This document shows positions 38,501-45,778 of a DNA stretch of 45,778 bases, piece after piece. Position 1 is the first letter of the stretch. Each line of letters begins with the position of its first letter. The notes beneath the pieces were generated by a model, which worked only from the letters and a program-made list of their open reading frames with translations, searched no databases and was not told the DNA's origin. This stretch comes from Bacteriovoracaceae bacterium (GTDB taxonomy: Bacteria > Bdellovibrionota > Bacteriovoracia > Bacteriovoracales > Bacteriovoracaceae): contig JAONMX010000008.1 in NCBI GenBank assembly GCA_028378565.1, positions 1 to 45,778 of the forward strand, in the 5' to 3' direction. Both the position numbers and the translations under genes were made by a program.

Positions 38501-39665
38501 TCGGTGGTTCACCAGGTCTAAGTCTTTCAAAGATTTTAAGTAAAGCATCATCTTTACTATCAGTCTTATCAAGAAGAAGAGTGTTTCTGATTTGGTCACC
38601 AAAGTTAATCATATCGATATAAAGACATTTAACTTTTGTGATTCCCGCAGCTGTTAACTCTTGAATCTTTGATTCAGATAAAGCTTCATTTGCAAGACAA
38701 AGAACTTCACCAGTATTCTCATCAAAAATATCTTCAGCAACAACTTTGCCAACGACTTCTTCTAGTTCAGCACTTAAAGTATTAATTCCAGCTTCTAATG
38801 CTTTTTTCACAGAAACTTTCGTAAACTTTTTACCTTTCTTAATCACTGGTTTAGCAGTTTTAGGATCTAGAACATCTTGAGTAGCTCTTGTTCCAATCAA
38901 TAGAGTGAAATCAAGTTCTCTTGTAAATGAGCTATCTTTGTTAAAAGTTACTAATTCTTTTTCATAAAAAATATCAAGAAGATCAGGTGTTGAGTAACCC
39001 ATAGCTTTAAGAACAACTGTTGCATGAAGCTTTCTCTTTCTATCAATTCTAGCGAAAAGAACATTCTTATGATCAAATTCAAAATCTAACCATGAACCTC
39101 TATGAGGAATAATTCTCGCTGAATAAAGAAGCTTACCGCTAGTATGTTTTTTACCACTATCGTGTTCAAAAATAATACCTGGTGATCTGTGTAACTGAGA
39201 AACAATTACTCTTTCCGTTCCATTATAAACAAATGAACCAGTGTCGGCCATTAATGGAATGTTACCAAGATACACTTCTTGTTCTTTAATTGATGATACT
39301 GTTTTTTGTTCATTACCATCTTTATCAACTGTCACATCATAGAAAACTAACCTTACGATTACCTTTAAAGGTGCTTCGTAAGATAATCCTCTTTGACGAC
39401 ATTCTTTAACAGTGTATTTTGGTTGTTCTAAAGCGTAGCTTACGAACTCTAAAGATACAGTTTTGTTAAAATCGAAAATAGGGAATACTGAGTTAAATAC
39501 CGCTTGTAATCCAACATCTTTTCTTTTTGCTGGTGGAATGTCCTTCTGTAGAAATTCTTCATATGAATTAGTTTGAAGCTTCATTAGAGGAGGTGTTTCC
39601 AGTACACTAGGTACCCTTGAAAAATTCTTTCTGAACCATTGATTCGGTTTAAAGACCTGAGTCAT
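35538..39665 (-). CDS. rpoB: RNA polymerase beta subunit
   Basis: 1375 residues. The rifampicin-binding region ([31 protein letters not shown]) has the residues found in sensitive enzymes. The C-terminal clamp region ([22 protein letters not shown]) is typical. It forms the active centre with beta'. The spacer from rplL is 121 bases and contains an attenuator-like hairpin; the Shine-Dalgarno AAGGAG is partly paired in a short TTCTC/GAGAA hairpin. Confidence 0.98.
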   Translation of the reverse strand: MTQVFKPNQWFRKNFSRVPSVLETPPLMKLQTNSYEEFLQKDIPPAKRKDVGLQAVFNSVFPIFDFNKTVSLEFVSYALEQPKYTVKECRQRGLSYEAPLKVIVRLVFYDVTVDKDGNEQKTVSSIKEQEVYLGNIPLMADTGSFVYNGTERVIVSQLHRSPGIIFEHDSGKKHTSGKLLYSARIIPHRGSWLDFEFDHKNVLFARIDRKRKLHATVVLKAMGYSTPDLLDIFYEKELVTFNKDSSFTRELDFTLLIGTRATQDVLDPKTAKPVIKKGKKFTKVSVKKALEAGINTLSAELEEVVGKVVAEDIFDENTGEVLCLANEALSESKIQELTAAGITKVKCLYIDMINFGDQIRNTLLLDKTDSKDDALLKIFERLRPGEPPTVEAAEILFNNLFFNEEKYDLSRVGRMKINYKFGTEVPVENTVLTKEDIITTARYLVELNNGKGKVDDIDHLGNRRVRAVGELLENQFRVGLVRMERAVKERMAIQEIETMMPYDLVNQKPVAAAVKEFFGSSQLSQFMDQTNPLSEVTHKRRLSALGPGGLTRERAGFEVRDVHATHYGRMCPVETPEGPNIGLITSLATYARVSEYGFIETPYQVINEDKGVEEPKYFTAFQEEGKVIAQIDKEHILNGKVNGDHVPSRASGEFMLVNSDEIDLMDVSPSQMISIATSLIPFLEHDDANRALMGSNMMRQAVPVVKTDAPIVGTGVEHIVARDSGAIVTADADGKVIFVDSNRIVLQRDKFADGESGVDIYKLVKYQRTNQNTCNNQKALVKEGDIVKKGAVIADGPGTQLGDLALGQNVLVAFMPWGGYNYEDSILISESLLAKDVFTSVHIESFEVEARDTKLGKEEITRDIPNVSEEALKDLDEAGIIRVGAIVKPGDILVGKITPKGETQLSPEEKLLKAIFGDKAGDVKDTSLRVPSSVRGTVIDAKVYTREGVELCARSKEIIDQETTLIRRDERIEIKSIQKSAINQIAKMLKGTKTTDKLVSEDGSTELLGKGTEITVDTLKDVPFELIGYLPLEASLEEKLSEYFADVRNRINRVRTRANDEIAMLHRGDELPAGVIKKVTIYVAIKRKLQPGDKMAGRHGNKGVISNVLPQEDMPYLADGSPVEIVLNPLGVPSRMNIGQLLELHLGWAGRGLAEKIKVMLDEQFEMHKIKDFIYDIYKTDEVKEWLKKASDKKVKEVAELLTTGVRFATPVFDGAKEENIREMLRLADLDESGKTTLFNGMTGEAFAEEVTVGQMYMLKLHHLVDEKLHGRSTGPYSLVTQQPLGGKAQFGGQRLGEMEVWALEAYGAAYTLQEFLTVKSDDVIGRTRMYESIVKGEQVLEPGLPESFNVLIRELQALCLDVKLEEATEEESFN

Positions 39666-39714
39666 GTTATATTCTCCTTAGAGAGAAGTTTACTTTTTCT
39701 ATTCTAGAAACGTG

Positions 39715-39747
39715 AAAAAGGTGTGAAAGAAATCATCTTCCACACCT
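39715..39747 (-). terminator. Attenuator-like hairpin between rplL and rpoB
   Basis: Minus strand: AGGTGTGGAAGA (39747-39736) pairs with TCTTTCACACCT (39730-39719) in 12 pairs including one G-U, 5-base loop, then a T-tract of four to five bases. It would lower rpoBC transcription relative to the r-proteins, as is known for the equivalent E. coli spacer. Confidence 0.7.
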
Positions 39748-39786
39748 AAAAATCTAATTTTTAATCATTTTTTTAATTTACTTAAA

Positions 39787-40152
39787 TTATTTAAGCTCAA
39801 CTTTTGCACCAGCTGCTTCAAGCTTCTTCTTAAGCTCTTCAGCTTCTGCTTTCTCAACGCCTTCTTTAACAGCTTTTGGAGCACTTTCAACTAGCTCTTT
39901 TGCTTCTTTAAGACCAAGACCAGTGATTGCTCTAACTTCTTTAATTACGTTGATTTTCTTAGCACCTGCTTCAGCAAGAACTACAGAAAATTCAGTTTGC
40001 TCTTCAGCGGCTGCGCCTGCAGCTCCACCAGCAACAGCAACAGGAGCTGCTGATACACCAAATTTTTCTTCCATCTCTTTAACTAGGTTAGCCATATCAA
40101 GTACTGACATGTTTGAGATATGTTCCATAAATTGATCGTTTGTAATTGCCAT
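39787..40152 (-). CDS. rplL: 50S ribosomal protein L7/L12
   Basis: 121 residues: N-terminal dimerisation helices, an Ala/Gly-rich hinge ([17 protein letters not shown], about 34-50) and the C-terminal factor-binding domain ([24 protein letters not shown]). It forms the multi-copy stalk that recruits EF-Tu and EF-G. 42 bases after rplJ. Confidence 0.98.
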   Translation of the reverse strand: MAITNDQFMEHISNMSVLDMANLVKEMEEKFGVSAAPVAVAGGAAGAAAEEQTEFSVVLAEAGAKKINVIKEVRAITGLGLKEAKELVESAPKAVKEGVEKAEAEELKKKLEAAGAKVELK

Positions 40153-40194
40153 TTCAATTCTCCTTAAACTTTATATTATTTATTTTAGTTTTAA

Positions 40195-40737
40195 TTATTC
40201 TTCAGAAGCTGCTGCTTCCATTTTTAATCCACTTGGATTTTCTACACCTTGTGCTTCACACTCATCTTTAATCGCGTTCATTAAGCGAGCAAAAGATGAT
40301 ACTGGTGCTTGCATAGTGGCAAGTACAGTCGCTAGCATTTCATCTCTCGATGGTAAGCTTGCTAGTTCATTTACTTGAGCTCTTGTAAGCTCTTCACCAT
40401 TTAAAAATCCACCAATTAGTTCAATAACGTCATGGTCTTCACCAGCTTTCTTTAGAGTCTTAGCAACGCCTGGTGCATCTTCGAATGCAAAAGCAACTGC
40501 ATGTGGCCCTTTAAGGTTGGCTAGTAATGATTCTGCATAAGTTCCTTCAGAAGCCTTACCAAATAGTGTGTTTCTTGTAACAACGACTTTTCCGTCATGG
40601 TCACGAACACCTTTTCTGATAGCGACTGCATCATTTGAACTTACACCAATCAGGTTTGTTAGAAAGATTGCACGAGCAGCTTCAATATCCTTTTTAAGCC
40701 CATCAATGATCTCACCTTTCTGTGATCTGTTTAACAT
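40195..40737 (-). CDS. rplJ: 50S ribosomal protein L10
   Basis: 180 residues from the ATG at 40737, with GGAGG 5 bases upstream; the TTG four codons earlier covers the Shine-Dalgarno itself and is rejected. The N-terminal rRNA-binding domain (MLNRSQKGEIIDGLKKDI, VVVTRNTLFGKA) and a C-terminal helix for L7/L12 dimers are present. L10 with L12 usually represses its own mRNA; a leader-like element precedes it. Confidence 0.96.
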   Translation of the reverse strand: MLNRSQKGEIIDGLKKDIEAARAIFLTNLIGVSSNDAVAIRKGVRDHDGKVVVTRNTLFGKASEGTYAESLLANLKGPHAVAFAFEDAPGVAKTLKKAGEDHDVIELIGGFLNGEELTRAQVNELASLPSRDEMLATVLATMQAPVSSFARLMNAIKDECEAQGVENPSGLKMEAAASEE

Positions 40738-40742
40738 AAGTA

Positions 40743-40842
40743 CCTCCAATTGTTCGGAGGGAGATTTCTAGCAGGATTTATTAAGAACAACCTTGTTCTC
40801 TACCGACTTTCTTCAACCCCAAACTGTATTATTACCTAACTA
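40743..40842 (-). promoter_or_regulatory. L10-leader-like element upstream of rplJ
   Basis: The 105-base rplA-rplJ gap contains GGTAGAGAACAAGG ... TTAATAAATCCTGCTAGA on the minus strand, which resembles the remembered core of L10 leader RNAs. Downstream, CCTCC (40760-40756) can pair with the GGAGG Shine-Dalgarno (40747-40743), 8-base loop. A 6-bp hairpin AGAACA/TGTTCT lies in the core. Autoregulation by the L10-L12 complex is inferred. Confidence 0.5.
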
Positions 40843-41547
40843 TTAGTTAGTTGAATTAATTGCTGCTAAAGTATCAAGCTTGATACCTGGCCCCATTGTC
40901 GTACTTACTGTTAGTGTTTTAAGGTATGTACCTTTAGCACTAGCAGGCTTAGCTTTAACAATCGCGCTTGTAATAGCATTAAAATTTTGTCTTAGTTGTT
41001 CTTCAGTAAATGATTTCTTTCCAATTGGAACGTGAATCACACCATTTTTCTCAGTACGGTATTCAACCTTACCAGCTTTTTGCTCTTCAACTGCTTGAGC
41101 AACGTTTGGAGTAACTGTACCAAGCTTAGGGTTAGGCATTAAGCCTCTTGGTCCTAAAACTCTACCAATTCTACCAAGCTTACCCATCATGTCTGGAGAT
41201 GCGATAACTCTATCGAACTCAAGCCATCCACCAGCAATCTTTTGAACCATGTCATCACCACCAACAAAATCTGCTCCCGCATCTTCTGCTTTTTTGATGT
41301 TTTCACCTGAAGTGATTACACATACTCTTACTGATTTACCTGTACCAGCTGGAAGAGCAATTGCTCCTCTAATCATTTGGTCAGCATGTCTTGGATCAAC
41401 ACCAAGGTTGAACGCTAGATCGACTGTTTCATCAAATTTTGCAAAAGCAACTTCTTTTACAAGCTTGATAGCTTCGTCTACCGCATAAGTTTGCTCAGGG
41501 TTTACTTTAGACTGAGCTTCTAAAAATTTCTTTGATTTATTTGCCAT
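40843..41547 (-). CDS. rplA: 50S ribosomal protein L1
   Basis: 234 residues, two-domain L1. The family signature region VGGDDMVQKIAGGWLEFDRVIASPDMM and GRVLGPRGLMPNPKLGTV is present. L1 forms the mobile stalk that moves deacylated tRNA out of the E site. GGGAGG precedes the ATG. 44 bases after rplK. Confidence 0.97.
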   Translation of the reverse strand: MANKSKKFLEAQSKVNPEQTYAVDEAIKLVKEVAFAKFDETVDLAFNLGVDPRHADQMIRGAIALPAGTGKSVRVCVITSGENIKKAEDAGADFVGGDDMVQKIAGGWLEFDRVIASPDMMGKLGRIGRVLGPRGLMPNPKLGTVTPNVAQAVEEQKAGKVEYRTEKNGVIHVPIGKKSFTEEQLRQNFNAITSAIVKAKPASAKGTYLKTLTVSTTMGPGIKLDTLAAINSTN

Positions 41548-41591
41548 TTATTACCTCCCGGTGCAAGCGACTTTTAAGTCTCCCGTGATAC

Positions 41592-42020
41592 TTATTTATA
41601 ATCTAATTTAAGACCCATTGAACGAACTGAACCTTCAATAGTTCTCATACCTGCCTCTTCATTTGCTGCTGTAAGATCTTCTTTTTTAATTCCGACGATC
41701 TCTTTAACAGTGTTCTCTGGAACTGTTCCAGCGACTTCATGACCAGGCTTATTTGCACCTCTTTTTAACTTTAACTTAGTCTTTAAAAGGTAAGATGCTG
41801 GTGGAGTTTTTGTAACGAACGTAAACGAACGGTCAGTATAAACTGTAATGATTGTAGGAAAAATCATTCCAGAATCTTTCTGAGTTTTCGCATTAAATGC
41901 CTTACAAAATTCCATGATGTTGACACCTTTCTGACCAAGTGCTGGTCCGATTGGTGGTGATGGGTTTGCTTTTCCAGCTTCAATTTGAAGCTTGATGAAA
42001 CCTGTTACTTTCTTTGCCAT
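41592..42020 (-). CDS. rplK: 50S ribosomal protein L11
   Basis: 142 residues, with [28 protein letters not shown], the proline-rich segment at the thiostrepton/GTPase-associated centre, and a C-terminal rRNA-binding domain. It is needed for RelA-type stringent signalling in other bacteria. 56 bases after nusG. Confidence 0.98.
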   Translation of the reverse strand: MAKKVTGFIKLQIEAGKANPSPPIGPALGQKGVNIMEFCKAFNAKTQKDSGMIFPTIITVYTDRSFTFVTKTPPASYLLKTKLKLKRGANKPGHEVAGTVPENTVKEIVGIKKEDLTAANEEAGMRTIEGSVRSMGLKLDYK

Positions 42021-42076
42021 AATTAACTCCTTATCGATCGGCGAGACCTACCAACTTGTATTACATATATCTCAAA

Positions 42077-42784
42077 TTAAGAAACTCTCTCAATCTGAGT
42101 AAAGTCTAGTTCCACTGGTGTTGGTCGACCAAAAATTGAAACATTAACTCTAACTTTACCTTTATCATTCACAGCTTCAATTGTTCCCACAAATGAAGCA
42201 AATGGACCTTCAATAACCTTAACTTGCTCACCTTCTTCAAAGTCAACACTCGTCTTAGGTTTCTTGATTCCATCTTCAACTTGACCAAGCATATACTTCG
42301 CTTCGTCCTCAGTAATAGCAGCAGGCTTGTCTGGTGTTCCACCAACAAATCCTGTTATCTTTTCTGTATCTTTTACTAAGTGCCAAGTATCGTTACTCAT
42401 AACCATTCTTAGTAAAATATATCCTGGGAAAAACTTTTTCTTAAGTGTTCGTTTTTTTCCACCAGCATTACTAACAACTGTCTCTTCAGGAATAAGAATT
42501 TCTGAAAAGAATTCAGTCTTTTTAAGATTAACAATTCTTTCTCTTAAAGTTTTAGCAACTTTATTTTCCTGACCTGTTAAAGTCTTAGCGATATACCATT
42601 TAAAGTCTGGCCCTGTACCAAAAGCTAGTGCTGGATCTCTTTCAGTACCGTCACTATTTGTAGCAGGTGCTTCAACCTCAGCTTCAACTTCAACTGACTC
42701 AGGAGTTACTTCTGTAGCCTCAACTTCAGTTTCAGTTTGCTCGACAGCTTCAACTTTCTCGTCATTCATATTTTCTTCACCCAT
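42077..42784 (-). CDS. nusG: Transcription factor NusG with an acidic N-terminal extension
   Basis: 235 residues against about 175-185 for typical NusG. The extra first 55-60 residues are dominated by Glu, Val and Thr. The NGN domain follows (KWYIAKTLTGQENKVAKTLRERI, FFPGYILLRM, GFVGG) and a C-terminal KOW domain (EGEQVKVIEGPFASFVGTIE). NusG binds RNA polymerase, reduces pausing and links it to Rho or to S10 on the ribosome. GAAGG precedes the ATG at 42784. 11 bases after secE. Confidence 0.96.
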   Translation of the reverse strand: MGEENMNDEKVEAVEQTETEVEATEVTPESVEVEAEVEAPATNSDGTERDPALAFGTGPDFKWYIAKTLTGQENKVAKTLRERIVNLKKTEFFSEILIPEETVVSNAGGKKRTLKKKFFPGYILLRMVMSNDTWHLVKDTEKITGFVGGTPDKPAAITEDEAKYMLGQVEDGIKKPKTSVDFEEGEQVKVIEGPFASFVGTIEAVNDKGKVRVNVSIFGRPTPVELDFTQIERVS

Positions 42785-42795
42785 ATAACCTTCTC

Positions 42796-43182
42796 TTAGT
42801 AAGCTAGCTCTAATAATTTTCTAAACAGGAAATCCACTGCAACAAATAATCCACTGATAATTGAAACTCCAATAATAATTCCAACTGTTGACTTAACAAC
42901 GTTATCTCTCTCAGGCCAAACTACTTTAGTAAGTTCTGTATAAACTTCAGTCATGTGCCCATATGCTTTTGAATTTTTTGTTACAAAAAGAAAACTACTT
43001 AATCCAATCAAGATACCTACACCTTGAGAAACCATAAGAAAGTTTTTCACCTTAGCTTCGAGATCAAACCATTCACCCATTTGACCTAAAAACTTAATTA
43101 CTAAATAACCAATAAGAATAGAGATTATTGCTACAAAAGAGTTAATCCATTTCTTCGTATCTTCGATTTTTATTATAGACAT
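42796..43182 (-). CDS. secE: Protein translocase subunit SecE
   Basis: 128 residues with three predicted membrane segments (about 12-33, 48-66, 97-118), like the three-TM SecE of E. coli rather than the short one-TM type. The conserved cytosolic helix ELTKVVWPERDNVVKST lies before the last segment. It clamps SecY in the translocon. It follows tRNA-Trp by 144 bases; that gap has only short weak inverted repeats (for example CTAGA/TCTAG) and no convincing promoter. Confidence 0.95.
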   Translation of the reverse strand: MSIIKIEDTKKWINSFVAIISILIGYLVIKFLGQMGEWFDLEAKVKNFLMVSQGVGILIGLSSFLFVTKNSKAYGHMTEVYTELTKVVWPERDNVVKSTVGIIIGVSIISGLFVAVDFLFRKLLELAY

Positions 43183-43326
43183 ATGCTCATTTTCCTAAAA
43201 TAAAACCATTTACCCCGCATGGGCAATAATGGTGGCAAACTAGTGAGTTTTTCTCTTATGCTTCATATAAGCTAGAATGTCTAGTTTTTTGTAATAAGAC
43301 GCTGTGCGCTTTTGATAAATAATATA

Positions 43327-43403
43327 TGGCGGGTGCAGAGGGATTCGAACCCCCAACCTACTGATTTGGAATCAGCCGCTCTACCAATTGGAGCTATACA
43401 CCC
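43327..43403 (-). tRNA. tRNA-Trp (anticodon CCA)
   Basis: Full cloverleaf on the minus strand: acceptor GGGTGTA pairs with TGCACCC, anticodon stem-loop CTGATTCCAAATCAG with CCA at 43369-43367, a T-arm GGGTTCGAATCCC, discriminator G and an encoded CCA tail. It lies between the tuf terminator and secE. Confidence 0.96.
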
Positions 43404-43422
43404 AGATTCTTAAATTTGACTG

Positions 43423-43451
43423 AATTTACTGGAAAAAAAAGGGCCAGTCAA
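43423..43451 (-). promoter_or_regulatory. Probable promoter of tRNA-Trp (and secE operon), overlapping the tuf terminator
   Basis: Minus strand: TTGACT (43451-43446), exactly 17 bases, TAAATT (43428-43423). The -35 is within the loop and 3' arm of the terminator hairpin and the spacer is the terminator's T-tract. Transcription would start about 12 bases before the tRNA. Confidence 0.5.
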
Positions 43452-43461
43452 CGACCGGCCC
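43433..43461 (-). terminator. Intrinsic terminator after the second tuf gene
   Basis: Minus strand: GGGCCGGTC (43461-43453) pairs with GACTGGCCC (43449-43441), 9 bp with one wobble, 3-base loop, then eight T (43440-43433). One of the clearest terminators in the window. Confidence 0.9.
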
Positions 43462-43485
43462 CTTAATTATTTTTTATTTTTTACA

Positions 43486-44682
43486 ATACTAATCAATGAT
43501 CTCAGAAACTGTTCCAGCACCGATAGTTCTACCACCCTCACGGATTGCAAACTTAAGACCTTTTTCCATCGCGATTGAAGTAATTAACTCAACCTTAAAT
43601 GAAGTGTTATCACCTGGCATGATCATCTCAACACCATCTGCTAACTCAATCGATCCCGTTACATCAGTTGTTCTGAAGTAAAATTGTGGTCTGTAACCTT
43701 TAAAAATTGGTGTGTGACGTCCACCCTCATCTTTCGAAAGGATATAAACTTCACCATTAAATTTCTTATGTGGCTTAACTGAACCTGGCTTACAAAGTAC
43801 CTGTCCACGCTCCACATCTTCTCTTTTAATACCACGAAGTAAAAGACCTACGTTATCACCTGCTTGACCTTCATCAAGAAGCTTTCTAAACATCTCTACA
43901 CCTGTACAAGTTGTAGTTGCTGTTTCTCTAATTCCTACTATCTCTACTTCTTCGTTAACCTTAACGATACCTCTTTCAATACGACCTGTTACAACCGTTC
44001 CACGTCCTGAAATTGAGAACACATCCTCAACTGGCATCAAAAATGCTTTATCTACATCACGCTCTGGAGCTGGGATATAAGAATCAACGTTTTCCATTAG
44101 TTCTTTAACCTTATCACGCCCAATGTTTGCGTCTCTATTCTCAACTGCCGCAAGTGCTGAACCTGCAATAATTGGAATATCATCTCCTGGGAAGTCATAA
44201 GAAGAAAGAAGCTCTCTAATTTCCATTTCAACTAGCTCAAGTAGTTCTTCATCATCTACCTGATCTACTTTATTCATAAATACTACGATCGCCGGAACAC
44301 CAACCTGACGTGCAAGAAGGATATGCTCTCTAGTCTGTGGCATAGGTCCATCTGCTGCCGAAACAACTAGGATAGCCCCGTCCATTTGTGCTGCACCTGT
44401 AATCATGTTCTTTACATAATCCGCGTGACCTGGACAATCTACGTGAGCGTAGTGACGATTTGGTGTTTCATACTCAATGTGAGCTGAGTTGATCGTGATA
44501 CCACGAGCTTTCTCTTCTGGTGCACTATCGATATCTGCATATGATCTTGCATCTCCACCAACAAGCTCTGCCATTGTCATTGAAATCGCTGCTGTAAGTG
44601 TTGTTTTACCGTGGTCTACGTGACCAATTGTACCTACGTTTACGTGAGGTTTACTTCTGTCAAATTTTTCCTTAGCCATTAC
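43486..44682 (-). repeat. tuf repeat, copy 2 (pairs with 26970-28166)
   Basis: Direct repeat of the first tuf copy at a constant offset of 16,516 bases, with no difference seen by eye and abrupt loss of similarity 3 bases outside the coding sequence on both sides. Confidence 0.85.
43489..44679 (-). CDS. tuf: Elongation factor Tu (copy 2)
   Basis: 396 residues, identical to the protein at 26973-28163, with the same GTPase motifs. It follows four tRNA genes in the same order as the E. coli thrU-tyrU-glyT-thrT-tufB operon. The 134-base gap from tRNA-Thr(GGT) holds an AGTTTTTTCC/GGGAAAAACT inverted repeat without a T-tract and a 6-bp TACTTG/CAAGTA hairpin; no confident promoter was found. It ends at its own terminator. 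Confidence 0.98.
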   Translation of the reverse strand: MAKEKFDRSKPHVNVGTIGHVDHGKTTLTAAISMTMAELVGGDARSYADIDSAPEEKARGITINSAHIEYETPNRHYAHVDCPGHADYVKNMITGAAQMDGAILVVSAADGPMPQTREHILLARQVGVPAIVVFMNKVDQVDDEELLELVEMEIRELLSSYDFPGDDIPIIAGSALAAVENRDANIGRDKVKELMENVDSYIPAPERDVDKAFLMPVEDVFSISGRGTVVTGRIERGIVKVNEEVEIVGIRETATTTCTGVEMFRKLLDEGQAGDNVGLLLRGIKREDVERGQVLCKPGSVKPHKKFNGEVYILSKDEGGRHTPIFKGYRPQFYFRTTDVTGSIELADGVEMIMPGDNTSFKVELITSIAMEKGLKFAIREGGRTIGAGTVSEIID

Positions 44683-44813
44683 TCGAACTCCTTAAAGTGC
44701 AATAACCTATATTTATTACGAATGCCTATATTAATCGTTACTTGAGATTCACAAGTATCTTTCATTTATTCAAGTAGTGCAAGAGTTTTTCCCTAGGAAA
44801 AAACTTACATTAC

Positions 44814-44888
<75 letters not shown>

Positions 44889-44982
44889 CCGATAGCTCAG
44901 CACATGTATTGCATTGAAACTTAGCGAATAATTAATCTTTTCGACTAACAAAGTAAAGCTAAAAGTATCATCGCAAATAACA

Positions 44983-45000
44983 AAGGACCTTTTGGTCCTT
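44983..45000 (-). terminator. Terminator-like hairpin inside the tRNA cluster
   Basis: Minus strand: AAGGACC, loop AAAA, GGTCCTT, then a short interrupted T-tract (TTTGTT read with the stem end). It lies between tRNA-Gly and tRNA-Thr(GGT), so it could end the first three-tRNA transcript or mark an RNase cleavage site. The rest of the 152-base gap shows nothing clear. Confidence 0.45.
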
Positions 45001-45040
45001 AAAACTTCATTTTTAATATTTTAAAATGTAATGAAAAAAA

Positions 45041-45116
45041 TGGAGCGGGCAACAAGATTCGAACTTGCGACATCCAGCTTGGAAGGCTGGCACTCTACCA
45101 ACTGAGTTATACCCGC
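45041..45116 (-). tRNA. tRNA-Gly (anticodon TCC)
   Basis: Minus-strand cloverleaf: acceptor GCGGGTA, D-arm with AACTCAGTTGGTAGAGT, anticodon stem-loop CCAGC CTTCCAA GCTGG (anticodon TCC), T-arm with GTTCGAATC, encoded CCA. Six bases from tRNA-Tyr. Confidence 0.96.
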
Positions 45117-45122
45117 TTAAGG

Positions 45123-45208
45123 TGGTGGCGAGAGATGGATTCGAACCATCGAAGGGAAAACCCGACAGATTTACAGTCTGTTGCCTTTGGCCACTCGGCA
45201 ACCTCGCC
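45123..45208 (-). tRNA. tRNA-Tyr (anticodon GTA)
   Basis: 86 bases including CCA, with the long variable arm of class II bacterial tRNA-Tyr. Acceptor GGCGAGG with CTCGCC, anticodon stem-loop CAGACTGTAAATCTG (anticodon GTA), T-arm GGTTCGAATCC. Six bases from each neighbouring tRNA. Confidence 0.96.
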
Positions 45209-45214
45209 TCAAAA

Positions 45215-45290
45215 TGGAGCTGGCAATAGGATTTGAACCTACGACCGCCGGTTTACAAAACCGATGCTCTACCAACTGAGCTATGCCAGC
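45215..45290 (-). tRNA. tRNA-Thr (anticodon TGT)
   Basis: Minus-strand cloverleaf: acceptor GCTGGCA with TGCCAGC, a loop TTTGTAA with anticodon TGT on the stem TCGGT/ACCGG, T-arm TAGGTTCAAATCCTA, encoded CCA. First gene of the cluster. Confidence 0.95.
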
Positions 45291-45311
45291 CTATTCTCCA
45301 TTGAGAAAGAA

Positions 45312-45340
45312 TTTTTAATCTATTAAATGCTTAAAATCAA
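45312..45340 (-). promoter_or_regulatory. Probable promoter of the tRNA cluster
   Basis: Minus strand: TTGATT (45340-45335), 17 bases, TAAAAA (45317-45312). The start would be about 15 bases before tRNA-Thr(TGT); a small TTCTC/GAGAA hairpin lies in that leader. No GC-rich discriminator is seen. Confidence 0.45.
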
Positions 45341-45347
45341 GAAAATT

Positions 45348-45778
45348 TTAATCATTTACATTAAAAATCTTTTCCATGGCGACCGCAGCAGCTACAGAAA
45401 CATTTAAAGACTTGATCGACCCTTGCGAGACCAATGAAATACATTTATCCACTGACCTCATAACTGCATGAGATAATCCACTCTCTTCCGCTCCCAATAC
45501 TAAACAACTTCTAATCGGTTTGTCATCGATTTTTGTTATTTTTGAGTGTTCAGAAAATCCAATCGTTAAAAAATTATTATTTTTCAATGCAGTAACCGCT
45601 TTCGACAAGCTTGGCACATTGTATAAAGGCATTGACTCATGGCCACCACTCGCAATTCTAAAATAAGACGGAGGAAAGCCACTAAAGTTTTTACGAGAAA
45701 AAATAACTGCTTCAAAACCATAGAAGCTAGCTGTTCTAATAATAGCCGCCATATTGTGAACATCTGTTACTTGATCAA
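45348..45778 (-). CDS. rlmB: SpoU/TrmH-family RNA 2'-O-methyltransferase, C-terminal part (gene cut by window end)
   Basis: The frame is open through the window end: residues before the ATG at 45752 read DQVTDVHN, the conserved motif 1 (usually DxVxDPxNxGAIIRTA), so the true start is outside. Motif 2 (LVLGAEESGL) and motif 3 (SLNVSVAAAVA) of the SPOUT trefoil knot, which binds S-adenosylmethionine, are present. The closest known role is RlmB, methylating a guanosine in the 23S peptidyl-transferase region, but other TrmH-family members (tRNA Gm18, 23S others) share these motifs, so the symbol is tentative. It lies upstream of the tRNA cluster on the same strand. Confidence 0.8.
   Translation of the reverse strand, partial: DQVTDVHNMAAIIRTASFYGFEAVIFSRKNFSGFPPSYFRIASGGHESMPLYNVPSLSKAVTALKNNNFLTIGFSEHSKITKIDDKPIRSCLVLGAEESGLSHAVMRSVDKCISLVSQGSIKSLNVSVAAAVAMEKIFNVND

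Noticed and set aside
43255-43295. Plus-strand hairpin CTAGA/TCTAG with a T-tract in the tRNA-Trp-secE gap
   Set aside because: Only five base pairs, and no plus-strand gene lies upstream for it to terminate.
45013-45201. A 62-codon open frame on the minus strand
   Set aside because: It runs through the tRNA-Tyr and tRNA-Gly genes; the open frame is a by-product of tRNA sequence.

Overview
This AT-rich window is almost entirely housekeeping and central metabolism, encoded very compactly. Gene content and style suggest a bacterium of the Bdellovibrionota/Bacteriovoracales type (Bacteriovorax- or Halobacteriovorax-like): low GC, biosynthetic arginine decarboxylase plus agmatinase, a methylmalonyl-CoA mutase/MeaB pair, HflK/HflC behind an acyl-CoA carboxylase, and a long uninterrupted ribosomal supercluster. 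That placement is an inference from gene content, not a phylogeny.

Layout. (1) 1-4724, plus strand: the 3' part of methylmalonyl-CoA mutase and its GTPase chaperone MeaB (abutting genes), then agmatinase and arginine decarboxylase (arginine to agmatine to putrescine). (2) 4750-10204, minus strand: a tightly overlapping operon of carboxyltransferase, biotin carboxylase, biotin carrier, HflK and HflC. The first three probably form propionyl-CoA carboxylase, which would feed the mutase encoded next to it. (3) 10281-11870: a sigma-54-dependent activator upstream of that operon on the same strand. (4) 12036-12644: a membrane-anchored TlpA-like thioredoxin. (5) 12740-45290, all minus strand: a contiguous translation/transcription supercluster. 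Read in its own direction it runs tRNA-Thr(TGT), tRNA-Tyr, tRNA-Gly, tRNA-Thr(GGT), tuf, tRNA-Trp, secE, nusG, rplKAJL, rpoBC, rpsLG, fusA, tuf, then S10-spc-alpha from rpsJ to rplQ. (6) 45348-end: the 3' part of a SpoU/TrmH-family RNA 2'-O-methyltransferase.

The supercluster is punctuated by hairpins that probably set expression levels: strong intrinsic terminators after both tuf genes, between rpsG and fusA, and after rplQ; an attenuator-like hairpin between rplL and rpoB; a large hairpin between rpoC and rpsL; and an L10-leader-like element before rplJ. A good promoter precedes rpsJ. rpsD (S4) is missing from the alpha operon and map is missing between adk and infA. The two tuf copies look identical over about 1.2 kb with abrupt ends.

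No unknown enzyme system, mobile element, CRISPR array or phage was seen. The most distinctive signal is regulatory compaction. Two terminators (before the carboxyltransferase and before the thioredoxin gene) carry the next gene's Shine-Dalgarno sequence inside their 3' arm and use the U-tract as the spacer to the start codon. The speA terminator contains the stop codon of the convergent hflC. A probable tRNA-Trp promoter has its -35 box inside the tuf terminator hairpin. No gene-free stretch exceeds 300 bases; the longest gaps (about 130-160 bases, at 11877-12035, 43183-43326, 44680-44813 and 44889-45040) are described under their features.
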